A stretch of DNA of 45,287 nucleotides from a virus. The stretch is from the IMG/VR virus record IMGVR_UViG_3300033148_008057, positions 1 through 45,287 of that record; one strand, 5' to 3'. The position numbers were made by a program, and so were the translations under genes. Under the pieces are notes generated by a model. The model saw only the letters and a list, made by a program, of their open reading frames with translations, was not told where the DNA came from and did no database searches. Position 1 is the stretch's first letter; each line of letters opens with the position of its first letter. Below, piece by piece: positions 8,012 to 16,487 of this stretch.

Positions 8012-11000
8012 TTTTCCATCACCCATGTTAATATAATTGCAATCCCAATAATAGCACTAACAAATACAGCTCCAAAGTTAACTAATCCCATGAGATTAAC
8101 TAGGAAAATAGTAATTGTAGTTGACCATATTCCTGCAATTTCATTAAATTTAAACATAAATGAAGCTATAAGTATTAAGAACCACCCAAAGAATAAGCCC
8201 AATATCCCTACCACACTTGAAAAATCTTCTATCTTGAATGAAATTTGTAAATCTAGGCCTTCTGCTGCACGAGTAATAAATGAACTAGCTATATAAAAAC
8301 CAGTATCATTTCCAACAGTACAAGTCATTGTAGCAGAAGATATAGCTACTGTATCATTACAGATAGTTCTATATGCTGAAATATTTGTTAGAGATTGTTC
8401 TTGTACTAGTAATCTTGCCTGAGTAAAACTTCCAGAAGAATCAATATAAGTATAGGTAACAATTCCAGTATCTTCATCCCAAGTTAAAGTAGATTCTAAA
8501 TCTTCAATTTCATCTTGAGAAGTCCAAGGTTCACCTAAATCTGTTCCAATATTAAAAGTTAAAGTAAATGGAGATGTTTCTGGAATAACTTTTTGTTGCC
8601 CTGTTTCTAAGAGTGTAACACCTAACTTTTTTATTATAAACTTGTAATCAACTGTTTCTGTTTCAAAGAATCCAATTGATTTACCATTATCATCTGTCTT
8701 GGCTATTTGCACTATCTTAAATACCCCCTCCCCAGGATAGAATCTATGAATTTCTATAATTGCATCAACAACTGGCAGTAAGTTTTCATCCTGAACTTTT
8801 AGTATAAATGAGGTAGATGATGCTGATTTTAAGAGGTACATTTTAATTTCTTGCGAGACATTGTTTATAGAGTGATTATCAAAATAATAAAATCTATTAG
8901 TATAGAGGGTTCCATTACCAACTTCATCATAATTTATAATAGCATCTGTACTTATTGTTACATTAGGATCTAGGCATAAAGTCATTTCTGTTACATTTTT
9001 ACTAAAAGATTTATTTCTTTTTACTGTTCCAAATCCTAGCCAGTAATCAAAGAAACCATCAAATTGAAAAGGATTTAATTTAGATAAATTTTGTTCATCA
9101 TATGTTGTGAAGTTTAAAGTTTCTGTTGGCCATGTTGCATTACATTCTTCTAAATGTATTCTTGAGACATTTTGTTGATTTGTTGTTGAATTAAAATTAA
9201 ATGAACTAGTTCCATCAAATACTGCTATTTCCCAAAAAAAGCTTTTATTTTCTGATTCTCCTGAACTTACTAAAGGAATATCTATATCTGTTGAAATTAT
9301 ACAACTTCCACTAGTACAAGTTGTATCTGCATTATGTTTTGTGTTATTATAATTTAATTTTGAAGAAACAGTTAATATACTAGGTAGTGTTGTTATATCT
9401 AATGTAAATGATTGTCTAGAAGTTTCATCAATATCTCTATTAAAAGATGTTGCAACTTCAGTAAATGGCACCACATCTAGAGTAAAATTACTTATTGCAA
9501 ATTTACAGATAGAAGAAGTAACATTTCTTGCACAAGCAAAATAGTTCCACTGGAATCCAGTTCCTACAGATAGATTATTTATAGCTAATTTTGTGGAGTT
9601 TATTGTTCCATTTATAAGTGTAAAATTTGTTGCTAATTCTGTTCCGTCTGATCTCCATACAAAGATTGTCGTATTAGTAAAGTTTCCATTAGTAACTATA
9701 AAAGTTCCATTAAATAAGACAGAGGTACTTTGTGTATTAGAGTTATCTGTTGGTGTATTTAAAGTAACATTAACCTCCATTGGTGTTGAAGTAGATTCTT
9801 CTCCTCCAAATGCAGAATAAGTTGGTTCTGCACTAATAAATCTAGATATTATTATTTCTGTTACATTAACATCTATAGTGTCAAATGGATATATCTGGAC
9901 AGGTTTAGCATCAACAGTTTCCAATCTAGATACATTTTGCACATCTAATACTCTATCAATGAATACTTCAGAAGTTGTAGAATTTATTGTTAAGGTTATA
10001 TTATACCTTGTGTCATCTGCCATTGTACCAAGATTAAATTGTTGGCTTATAGATCCATCTATCTTGTTTATTAAAATCATGTGTTCATTAGTAAATCCAG
10101 AGACTATCATTTGAGTATAGTTATCATCAACTAATTCTCCATGTGAAAAGTATGCTGAATCCCCATCTGATTCAGCAAAATTGATTAAGATGTCAGCATC
10201 TATTTGTATTGGTTCACTCCAGGTTCTTAAACTTGTAACATTATCAGTAGCAGTTGTCCCAAAGATTTGTAGAACCCCATTAGTTACAATCATATTTGCT
10301 CCATTCCTAACCCACTTATTTGTATCTAAAGTATCGCCATCATTGAAATCATCATATTCCATATAAACATTTCTCCAATCATCTCCGCCTCCAGAAGCTC
10401 CAGAGTTTCCATAATAATAACAGATAGATTGTGTTTCTCCAGCAGACCAATTAGGAACATTAAAGAAAATATCTGTATTAGCATCATCACAAGTTTGATC
10501 TGTAAAGTTAAAAGCAATCTCTTCTCCAATGTCATCATCAATTACTCTTAAATCTTCACAACCAGATTCCATCTTACCAGCAGTTATTAATGTTGCTGTA
10601 TCAAAAGTTCTATTAAGAGTAACATTTGCCAGTTCTATTGGATCATTATTAGTTACAGTAAAACAATTTTTATATTGCCAAGCTGCTCCACCAGCCCAAA
10701 CAGCCCATTCTGATAAATCTTCACCAAAAGCAGATCCTATCCAATCAATATCTTCCCCTATATTTTTAGTACCTTCAAGTTTCCATTCATAAGTACCTTC
10801 ACTCAATATTTGCCCTTCATAAGGTATATAAGTCCACCTCTCTATTGTTTCTATATGATTCCCTAACAACTCCATTCCACAAATCTCCTGAGTACCATTG
10901 GCTGTTACTTTCTCCTCGCAAATCTCCTTCCCATACTCATTAACAGTCACTTGGTAACTCAAGTTAGTATTTAAATAAATTGTATAAGGAATCTCTTTTT

Positions 11001-11298
11001 CTTTTCCTCCTAAATCCTCAAACTTCATATTTGTAAACAAATACCCATTTGTATAAAGAATAGCAGTACCTCTTGCTTCACAATTAGTTAGACATTTATA
11101 AGTATTATAATCTAATTTATATTCTGCAAGTTTTATATCAAATATCTTTCCAATAAAATTCCAGTTATAAATAGTAATTTTTTCTATCTTTTTATCATAT
11201 GATTTTACGTTGTCGATTGTCCAATCAGCAAGGACTACATCACAAAACAAAAGTATAAACACAATTGACAAAAATAATAAAAAGTTTCTATTTTTCAT
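8008..11298 (-). CDS. Large surface glycoprotein with DUF2341 and C-terminal membrane anchor, 1096 aa
   Basis: Signal peptide (FLLFLSIVFILLFCDVVLAD); a beta-rich domain; a DUF2341-type module around 215-320 (IGEEIAFNFTDQTCDDANTD; ETQSICYYYGNSGASGGGDD; DDFNDGDTLDTNKW), then a LamG-like sandwich; Ig/FN3-like repeats rich in N-x-S/T; a carboxypeptidase-regulatory-like domain (VVDAIIEIHRFYPGEGVFKI) and three final spans. Most likely the main spike or receptor-binding protein in the virion membrane, analogous in layout to the large spikes of spindle-shaped or pleomorphic archaeal viruses. Overlaps the HNH gene by 11 nt. Confidence 0.82.
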   Translation of the reverse strand: MKNRNFLLFLSIVFILLFCDVVLADWTIDNVKSYDKKIEKITIYNWNFIGKIFDIKLAEYKLDYNTYKCLTNCEARGTAILYTNGYLFTNMKFEDLGGKEKEIPYTIYLNTNLSYQVTVNEYGKEICEEKVTANGTQEICGMELLGNHIETIERWTYIPYEGQILSEGTYEWKLEGTKNIGEDIDWIGSAFGEDLSEWAVWAGGAAWQYKNCFTVTNNDPIELANVTLNRTFDTATLITAGKMESGCEDLRVIDDDIGEEIAFNFTDQTCDDANTDIFFNVPNWSAGETQSICYYYGNSGASGGGDDWRNVYMEYDDFNDGDTLDTNKWVRNGANMIVTNGVLQIFGTTATDNVTSLRTWSEPIQIDADILINFAESDGDSAYFSHGELVDDNYTQMIVSGFTNEHMILINKIDGSISQQFNLGTMADDTRYNITLTINSTTSEVFIDRVLDVQNVSRLETVDAKPVQIYPFDTIDVNVTEIIISRFISAEPTYSAFGGEESTSTPMEVNVTLNTPTDNSNTQSTSVLFNGTFIVTNGNFTNTTIFVWRSDGTELATNFTLINGTINSTKLAINNLSVGTGFQWNYFACARNVTSSICKFAISNFTLDVVPFTEVATSFNRDIDETSRQSFTLDITTLPSILTVSSKLNYNNTKHNADTTCTSGSCIISTDIDIPLVSSGESENKSFFWEIAVFDGTSSFNFNSTTNQQNVSRIHLEECNATWPTETLNFTTYDEQNLSKLNPFQFDGFFDYWLGFGTVKRNKSFSKNVTEMTLCLDPNVTISTDAIINYDEVGNGTLYTNRFYYFDNHSINNVSQEIKMYLLKSASSTSFILKVQDENLLPVVDAIIEIHRFYPGEGVFKIVQIAKTDDNGKSIGFFETETVDYKFIIKKLGVTLLETGQQKVIPETSPFTLTFNIGTDLGEPWTSQDEIEDLESTLTWDEDTGIVTYTYIDSSGSFTQARLLVQEQSLTNISAYRTICNDTVAISSATMTCTVGNDTGFYIASSFITRAAEGLDLQISFKIEDFSSVVGILGLFFGWFLILIASFMFKFNEIAGIWSTTITIFLVNLMGLVNFGAVFVSAIIGIAIILTWVMEK

Positions 11299-11704
11299 AA
11301 TCTATTTTACCTCCTTTTACAAGGTTTTCTTTGATTAATAACCATTGGTGGTTTTCTGGAGCAAAAGCTTTTAATATTTCCTCTTTTTTTGTTAGATCAA
11401 AAGAGCATAGAGGGATAATATGATCTATATGGTAATCTTTAATATATTTAGGAAAGGGTTTTAGATGATGTATTATATTTTCATAGTCTAAATGAAAATC
11501 CCTACTTTTAAGATATCTTCTTTCTTTTAAATATAGATTTATTGCATAACTTAATCTTCTTCTTAATCTAGTTCTTATTGCAAAATCTAGATCTTCTTTT
11601 ATCTTATTTTTAATCCATAATCTAACCTTACCTTTTATTTTTTCTTTATTTTTCTGGTAATAGATTCTCCTATATTCTTGTAATCCAAGTATATTTTTCA
11701 TCAT
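11288..11704 (-). CDS. HNH endonuclease, free-standing, within the structural operon
   Basis: 138 residues. HIDHIIPLCSFDL (92-104) followed by APENHQWLLIKENLVKGGK (115-133) is a canonical HNH set (H95, N118/H119, N127). A basic helical N-terminus (GKVRLWIKNKIKEDLDFAIR) can bind DNA. It overlaps both neighbours. Probably a homing-type selfish nuclease inserted between virion genes. Confidence 0.85.
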   Translation of the reverse strand: MMKNILGLQEYRRIYYQKNKEKIKGKVRLWIKNKIKEDLDFAIRTRLRRRLSYAINLYLKERRYLKSRDFHLDYENIIHHLKPFPKYIKDYHIDHIIPLCSFDLTKKEEILKAFAPENHQWLLIKENLVKGGKIDYEK

Positions 11705-12228
11705 AATCCCCCCTGTCTAGCTCCACCAAAGAAACTAGAGAACTTAGCAAATACTATAATTATTGACAAGGCTCCTGTAATTAATGTTATTATTACAATG
11801 TTTTGCATTACTACTGAAATCAAACCTTGGGAGCCTAGAGTATCTACAAGAACAGGACTTGATGCAAATTGCTCAAAGGCATTCCCAAGATAGCCTCCTA
11901 AGAATAGAGTTACTCCTAAGAAGAAGATATACATAAATAAGAATATTGGATGTGTTCTTGTTAAGAATGCAGTAATCATTGTACTCATTATAAACCCTAC
12001 AAATAAAAAGAAAAAACCTTTTTGTAAACCATTTGCTCCTAATTCAGATAGTTCATCTATTGCATCATATCCTCCTGAAGATTCATTTAACCCAGCATCA
12101 CTTAAACCATCTGCTATTGACGGCACAACAAATGCTAGAACAAGTAATCCAATAGCAAATACAAATATTGTCACTAAGAAAATCAACATATCTGGCAAAT
12201 CACCCTTCTTAGATTTTAAGCATATCAT
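11701..12228 (-). CDS. Multi-span membrane protein with pilin-like N-terminus, 175 aa
   Basis: KSKKGDLPDMLIFLVTIFVF begins with the KKG motif also present in the two coat-like proteins, compatible with class III signal cleavage. Then three more spans (FFFLFVGFIMSTMITAFL; IFLFMYIFFLGVTLFLGGYL; MQNIVIITLITGALSIIIVF). A Gly/Arg tail (GGARQGGL) ends it. Probable minor virion membrane protein. Confidence 0.65.
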   Translation of the reverse strand: MICLKSKKGDLPDMLIFLVTIFVFAIGLLVLAFVVPSIADGLSDAGLNESSGGYDAIDELSELGANGLQKGFFFLFVGFIMSTMITAFLTRTHPIFLFMYIFFLGVTLFLGGYLGNAFEQFASSPVLVDTLGSQGLISVVMQNIVIITLITGALSIIIVFAKFSSFFGGARQGGL

Positions 12229-12427
12229 TTCTTTTTTTCCTTTTTGTTTTAAAATTAGAAACCTCTTTTTTTGGAACTATAACTTTAAGTCCTCTAATCA
12301 TCTTTGTAAAATTAGGTTGGGATAAATTAATAATTCCAAGTTGGTTTTGTAATTGTTTTCTCTGCTTTTCAAAAATATTTTTAAAGAATTGTTCATCTAC
12401 AGCAATTGTAACCTTCCTTGAACTCAT
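12209..12427 (-). CDS. Basic RHH-like protein, 72 aa
   Basis: SSRKVTIAVDEQFFKNIFEK then LQNQLGIINLSQPNFTKMIR has the strand-helix-helix pattern of RHH proteins, with a Lys/Arg-rich tail. First gene of a late operon, leaderless; it overlaps the following gene by 20 nt. Could be a regulator or a DNA-packing protein. Confidence 0.6.
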   Translation of the reverse strand: MSSRKVTIAVDEQFFKNIFEKQRKQLQNQLGIINLSQPNFTKMIRGLKVIVPKKEVSNFKTKRKKRNDMLKI

Positions 12428-12446
12428 ATTAAAAGATTAGTTTTTC

Positions 12447-12478
12447 TATATTAAATACATTACCTTAAATAGAAATGT
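12447..12478 (-). promoter_or_regulatory. Late promoter of the 12427 to 7075 operon
   Basis: Exact 18-mer at 12447-12464, 20 bp from ATG 12427. Upstream, ACATT-N12-AATGT (12457-12478) resembles the operator at 19375 (one base longer spacer). Confidence 0.75.
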
Positions 12479-12491
12479 TTTTTAATAGAAA

Positions 12492-12896
12492 TTAATACTC
12501 TTCATCTTCATCCACTAATCCCCTATGAACATTAAAAGATTTAAAGGCCACGATGATTAAATAAATTATTAAAGCAAATAAACCACCAGCAGTTAGAGTT
12601 ACTAACATAATATAAAAAGAACCGTAGGTTGAAGTTATTTTTGTTAAATCTGAGAAGAATTCCTGCATCACAGATACTCCCATTCCAACTGATGCAAGGA
12701 TAGTTAATAAAGACATACTCATAAAAAACACTTTCATTGGATTGTTTTTAACAATTATACTAAGAGCTAAAAAGAAAATAACAATTACTCCCATTGAAAA
12801 AATAGCTCCAAATATTATTGTACCTTCTCCAGAAGTCAATGCAGAGGCTAGAGGCAATAATATAAGAGTAAGTAGGAATAAAAATATCTTTTTCAT
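12492..12896 (-). CDS. Secreted/membrane protein with three spans, 134 aa
   Basis: Signal peptide (MKKIFLFLLTLILLPLASA), then spans (IIFGAIFSMGVIVIFFLALS; VFFMSMSLLTILASVGMGVS; YGSFYIMLVTLTAGGLFALI) and an HRGLVDEDEEY tail. The YGSFYIM block and tail match the 239-aa protein, so the two are paralogs, this one without the outer domain. Confidence 0.75.
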   Translation of the reverse strand: MKKIFLFLLTLILLPLASALTSGEGTIIFGAIFSMGVIVIFFLALSIIVKNNPMKVFFMSMSLLTILASVGMGVSVMQEFFSDLTKITSTYGSFYIMLVTLTAGGLFALIIYLIIVAFKSFNVHRGLVDEDEEY

Positions 12897-13147
12897 TGTA
12901 CTATAGATATTCCTCCTCTATCTAGATTATTTTTTATACCCCTTATTGCATTCATTGTTTGAACATACATCTGTTTTTTCCTTTCAGAATTAGTTATCTG
13001 GAATCTTTCGTGCCAACATTCATAATGATAAAATACTTCTCCTGTTTGTGTTCCACAATCAAAATCAGTTAGTCTAACCCACTTGTCTTTATCTTCTAAT
13101 ATAGGTTGTTTGCAAATCACACATTGTTTCTGTTCTTTTTTCTTCAT
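12893..13147 (-). CDS. Treble-clef zinc protein, 84 aa
   Basis: CVICKQPILEDKDKWVRLTD with FYHYECWHERF gives CxxC...HxxxC, a pattern seen in small phage zinc proteins. A helical tail follows. ATGA-coupled with both neighbours. Confidence 0.65.
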   Translation of the reverse strand: MKKKEQKQCVICKQPILEDKDKWVRLTDFDCGTQTGEVFYHYECWHERFQITNSERKKQMYVQTMNAIRGIKNNLDRGGISIVQ

Positions 13148-13518
13148 AAATAATTACTCCCAATGTAGATGGTTATAGTAAAAACCCCAATCATTATTAA
13201 ATACATTACTATTAAGTTGAGGTCATATACAAATCCCTTCTTCTTTGTCCAGTAGAAAGGGGCTAGTTGAGTAAAGCTCTTTGGATGTTTAAACATGAAT
13301 TTAAGCATATCCCAACTATTTATATTATTATTTTGATAGAAGTCTAATTTTAAATCATGGGCAGAGATAACTTTATCTGTATGGGATAGTTCATGTTCTA
13401 TTACTGGATTGAACAAATGAGGATACTTCTTTAGATACTTATTAACTTCTATATATGTTCCAAAGTTATTTGCTATTCCATAGTCTACTTCTATTATTGG
13501 TATATTAGTCGATATCAT
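13144..13518 (-). CDS. Mini metalloprotease-like membrane protein (HELSH)
   Basis: 124 residues. VIEHELSHTDKVISAHDLKL holds HELSH at 42-46, the HExxH zinc-peptidase signature, with His/Asp further on as possible third ligands. One C-terminal membrane span (LIVMYLIMIGVFTITIYIG) anchors it. Known M48/M78-type peptidases are larger, so it may be minimal or inactive. It is embedded between virion membrane genes, so maturation of coat or spike protein is a natural hypothesis. Confidence 0.7.
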   Translation of the reverse strand: MISTNIPIIEVDYGIANNFGTYIEVNKYLKKYPHLFNPVIEHELSHTDKVISAHDLKLDFYQNNNINSWDMLKFMFKHPKSFTQLAPFYWTKKKGFVYDLNLIVMYLIMIGVFTITIYIGSNYL

Positions 13519-14224
13519 CTAAACCTCTCATTACTCTTCTCATTTTAATAAATGAACTTAACCAGACAACAAAGCTAATTAAAGCCACACCATAGAATAG
13601 TATAGAAAACATAACATAAAATGAACCATAGAAAGTTGTTATATTAGCACTTGTAATATATTCTTCTAGGTGTGCGTTAACAAATCCAATCATAAATATC
13701 ATTGGTATAAATGCAAAGAGCATGAAGATAATAGGAAGTAATCTATTCCTTGGAACAAAAGAATCTTCATCATTATCTTTGGATAAAGTATTATAATTCT
13801 CTTCATCTTCTTCTTTATATCTATTAAACATCCTCCCTGATACAAATAGTGAGATCATTGTAATAAATATAGAAGGGAAAATTATTCCAAATAGATTTAT
13901 TCCATAACCTTGTTCAAACAATCCAACAATTATTGTTGCTGTGTTGTTCCCACAATCAATAAATTCATAACCCCCACGAGAGAGATTGACTGTGAAGTTA
14001 TATACATTCTCTGTAAAGATAGACATATTTATAGAATAATTTATTGTTACATCTGTTGCATTGAATATTGTTATATTTTCTGAACAGTTTAAAGCAATAG
14101 TAAATCCAACACAAGGGATGTCATTAATGTCTATTTCATTAGTATCACTACACGTTGGTAGTTGAGCACTTACAAAAGTAATTAAAGATACAAGGAGAAA
14201 TAAGATTAGTATTTTGTTTCCCAT
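13505..14224 (-). CDS. Secreted/membrane protein with three C-terminal spans, 239 aa
   Basis: Signal peptide (ILILFLLVSLITFVSAQLPT), an outer domain with four Cys and N-x-S/T sites, then spans (FGIIFPSIFITMISLFVSG; LPIIFMLFAFIPMIFMIGF; YGSFYVMFSILFYGVALISF) and an MRGLDDID tail. Paralogous to 12492-12896. A likely virion membrane glycoprotein. It overlaps the HELSH gene by 14 nt. Confidence 0.75.
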   Translation of the reverse strand: MGNKILILFLLVSLITFVSAQLPTCSDTNEIDINDIPCVGFTIALNCSENITIFNATDVTINYSINMSIFTENVYNFTVNLSRGGYEFIDCGNNTATIIVGLFEQGYGINLFGIIFPSIFITMISLFVSGRMFNRYKEEDEENYNTLSKDNDEDSFVPRNRLLPIIFMLFAFIPMIFMIGFVNAHLEEYITSANITTFYGSFYVMFSILFYGVALISFVVWLSSFIKMRRVMRGLDDID

Positions 14225-14243
14225 TGAAAGTTTATAGATTTGC

Positions 14244-14261
14244 TATATTAAATACATTACC
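14244..14261 (-). promoter_or_regulatory. Late promoter of the 239-aa membrane protein
   Basis: Exact 18-mer TATATTAAATACATTACC, 20 bp from ATG 14224; it also lies just before the stop of the upstream operon. Confidence 0.75.
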
Positions 14262-14265
14262 CAAT

Positions 14266-14796
14266 TTATAATCCCCATAATTTAGTACCTATGTAAAACC
14301 CTAAGTTATTCACAAAATCTGTTGTTAGAGCTAAGAGATAGAATATAATCACAAAGAGTAATGGGTATAGAGTCCTATCATTTGAAACTTTATTTCTCAC
14401 TACAACATATGCAAAGGTCAATAAACTCCATATGAATATAAAGAATACAATAGTATTGATAAATGTCTTTCCTTCTGGATGTGGTTCATAATCGTGTATC
14501 TCAGCAGCAATTGGGTTTGCTTCTTGGAATTGTTTTTCTGGGGTAGATTTTACTACCATTGCATTTGTAATGAATAAAGCACCAAAATTAAATAATATCA
14601 ACATAACTATTATACAGTCAAAAGTTAAGAATAGAGCTTTATGCTGTTTTCTAAATTCCTTACACTCTACTCTCCTAATCTTATTAATTTGTTTAGTAAG
14701 TTTAGATCTCTTAAAGTTATATTCAGTAGAAAGTTTATGTCTCTCATTTTTAAGTGAATCCGTGTCCATTCCCTTTATCCAGGCATCTGCGTCCAC
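14266..14796 (-). CDS. Three-span membrane protein, 176 aa
   Basis: A charged coiled start (DTDSLKNERHKLSTEYNFKR) precedes spans at about 52-76 (LFLTFDCIIVMLILFNFGAL), 112-132 and 144-163. A loop with NPIAAEIHDYEPHPEG lies between the first two. Function unknown; end of the 16.0-14.27 kb operon. Confidence 0.65.
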   Translation of the reverse strand: MDADAWIKGMDTDSLKNERHKLSTEYNFKRSKLTKQINKIRRVECKEFRKQHKALFLTFDCIIVMLILFNFGALFITNAMVVKSTPEKQFQEANPIAAEIHDYEPHPEGKTFINTIVFFIFIWSLLTFAYVVVRNKVSNDRTLYPLLFVIIFYLLALTTDFVNNLGFYIGTKLWGL

Positions 14797-15407
14797 AACG
14801 CTGCGAAGCCCACGAAAACTGCTACTAGAACAATAGCAATAGCAATAGGTGTTTGGAATTGTTGTAGGAAACTCTTTAGACTATAAGCCTGTCTAGAAGC
14901 TGCATCAAATGCTTGTTCCCAAGCTTTAGAATGTCCAGTATCACATTTAATATTTAATACAGATTCTTTAACAGTATGTACTTCCCCTGTTTTATCATCT
15001 TCATATTCTACTTCATAGTTAAGATAACTAGTAGGAAGTATTGGTCTATAGTCTGATGGTGATAATTGTACTACTGTAATTAGTTTATCACCTTGAAGAT
15101 ACCTCTTTGGATCAAATATTTTCAAAGGTATCTTAGGTGAGATAAATCCTGGTCTCTTGATAAATACAACTCCTCTTTTAGTGTTGAAATAACCTTTCCC
15201 CCATTCTCCATTTACAATCTGACCATCACTTCTTGGAAGTTTAATCTCAACATTTAAATTCCAACGTTTCTTATTCCATATAATAAAACCAATAAATATG
15301 ACAATTACAAGCATTAGAACCATTACAGTTCCAATTAACATCATGAAACCAATTGTACTTCCCTGGGGGATAACTCCACTCACAACATTTCCTATATCTG
15401 TTGCCAT
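14775..15407 (-). CDS. Two-span membrane protein with a central soluble domain, 210 aa
   Basis: Spans at about 20-44 (FMMLIGTVMVLMLVIVIFIG) and 185-206 (IAIAIVLVAVFVGFAALW). Between them is a beta-rich domain (NVEIKLPRSDGQIVNGEWGK, VVFIKRPGFISPKIPLKIFD). A probable virion membrane or assembly component; no family known. Overlaps the next gene by 22 nt. Confidence 0.7.
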   Translation of the reverse strand: MATDIGNVVSGVIPQGSTIGFMMLIGTVMVLMLVIVIFIGFIIWNKKRWNLNVEIKLPRSDGQIVNGEWGKGYFNTKRGVVFIKRPGFISPKIPLKIFDPKRYLQGDKLITVVQLSPSDYRPILPTSYLNYEVEYEDDKTGEVHTVKESVLNIKCDTGHSKAWEQAFDAASRQAYSLKSFLQQFQTPIAIAIVLVAVFVGFAALWTQMPG

Positions 15408-15409
15408 TT

Positions 15410-16000
15410 TTACCAGAACTTTAAGTTTTCTATAAGTCCTCCCTTATTCCTGCTTGGATTATTGGTTTCTGTTAATCTCATTATCTTGAATATCCTCCTA
15501 GACTCTTGTCCATTTTGGGCTCTCTTTAAAACAGTAAAACACGTAGCACATATTATATGACCTATCCTATCATATTCACTATATTGTCCAGCAATACCAT
15601 ATGCTTCTGCATTGACAACCAGATGTTGCCTTACCCAGTTCCTAATTAAATCCATAAGGTTATTAATTTCTTGTGGGGAAAAATTACTCATTGAAGTATT
15701 TTGGTTTAGTATAGAACCTAAGAAAGAAATAAAGTGAGCAATCAAATCTTCAGATACTACTACTCCTGATTTAGATATTGGAACCCACTCCCCTGTCCAA
15801 TCTTTTTTTTCTCCTCTAATTCTATGTTCAATATCTGCTAATAGATTATCTGGATTAATTTGTTGTAAGATATTAGTAACCTTTTCTTCCCTCATTGCAT
15901 CTGCATACATAGCATTTGGATCATTAGCAATCTGAGTTTGTTGTTGTTCTCTAATCAAGTCTGCTTCAGAAATCTCTCCTGCCATATGTGGATTAATCAA
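15410..16000 (-). CDS. Soluble structural-operon protein, 196 aa
   Basis: Starts at TTG 16000 or ATG 15985 (MAGEISEADLIREQQQTQIA). Helical: IADIEHRIRGEKKDW-like segment, EDLIAHFISFLGSIL, INNLMDLIRNWVRQHL, and CATCFTVLKRA. No membrane span. Two codons before the next gene. Unrecognised; its position suggests a virion or assembly factor. Confidence 0.65.
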   Translation of the reverse strand: MINPHMAGEISEADLIREQQQTQIANDPNAMYADAMREEKVTNILQQINPDNLLADIEHRIRGEKKDWTGEWVPISKSGVVVSEDLIAHFISFLGSILNQNTSMSNFSPQEINNLMDLIRNWVRQHLVVNAEAYGIAGQYSEYDRIGHIICATCFTVLKRAQNGQESRRIFKIMRLTETNNPSRNKGGLIENLKFW

Positions 16001-16097
16001 ATGTTAGTTAAAAACATTTCTATTATTAAAAATAGGAAGATTTATATAGTATGGTGTATGTCCTTAAGACATATATAAATACATACAGGAGGAAAAA
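16001..16097. promoter_or_regulatory. Divergent promoter region
   Basis: Plus strand: TATA box TTTATATAG (16041-16049), then TATGTC-CTTAA-GACATA (16057-16073) over the expected start site, then GGAGG. Minus strand: a TTTTTAATAATAG box about 28 bp before the TTG at 16000. AAAACATTTCTATTA (16011-16025) resembles the half-sites upstream of two late promoters. Confidence 0.6.
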
Positions 16098-16262
16098 ATG
16101 GAATTAAAAGATGTTGTAAGAAAAACAAAAGATGAACCAAAAACAGAAAGGATTAATCTTAAGACTACAAAGAGTGTATCTAAGTGGTTAAGTGAGCAGA
16201 ATGTCTCACCACAAAGAGTTTTTGATTTAGCTATTGAAGAACTTATTAAAAAAAAGAAATAG
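16098..16262 (+). CDS. Small ribbon-helix-helix-like regulator, 54 aa
   Basis: Strand ERINLKTTKS, helix VSKWLSEQNV, helix SPQRVFDLAIEELIKKKK: an RHH layout. GGAGG lies 7 nt before the ATG. Divergent to the structural operon starting at 16000, so it is a candidate repressor of itself and of late genes. Confidence 0.65.
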   Translation: MELKDVVRKTKDEPKTERINLKTTKSVSKWLSEQNVSPQRVFDLAIEELIKKKK

Positions 16263-16268
16263 AAGGAA

Positions 16269-16487
16269 ATGGGAAAATATTTGAAATGGTTATTTACCAG
16301 ATGGTACTTGTATGTTTTAACACTAGCTTGGTTCTTGTATTATTATAAAGCCAGTGAGTTTTTTATGTGGGAAAGCTTTTTTGGAGAATTGCTCGGAACT
16401 TTAATATTATGGTGTTTAGTTATATTTATAATTGTAGGGATAAAAAAATTATATCTACAGATCCGTAAAACCAAAATCTCTTCTTGA
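16269..16487 (+). CDS. Two-span membrane protein, 72 aa
   Basis: Aromatic first span (WYLYVLTLAWFLYYYKAS), second span (LLGTLILWCLVIFIIVGI), basic tail. Cotranscribed with the RHH protein after a 6-bp gap; AGAAGG ribosome site. Function unknown. Confidence 0.6.
   Translation: MGKYLKWLFTRWYLYVLTLAWFLYYYKASEFFMWESFFGELLGTLILWCLVIFIIVGIKKLYLQIRKTKISS

Noticed and set aside
7590-8036. 148-codon plus-strand frame
   Set aside because: Antisense to a coherent two-span membrane protein gene within the minus operon; no start signals.
13188-13211. Late-promoter-like TTAAATACATTACTATTAAG
   Set aside because: It lies inside the HELSH gene's membrane-span codons, is about 40-50 bp from the next ATG and lacks the fixed 20-bp spacing.
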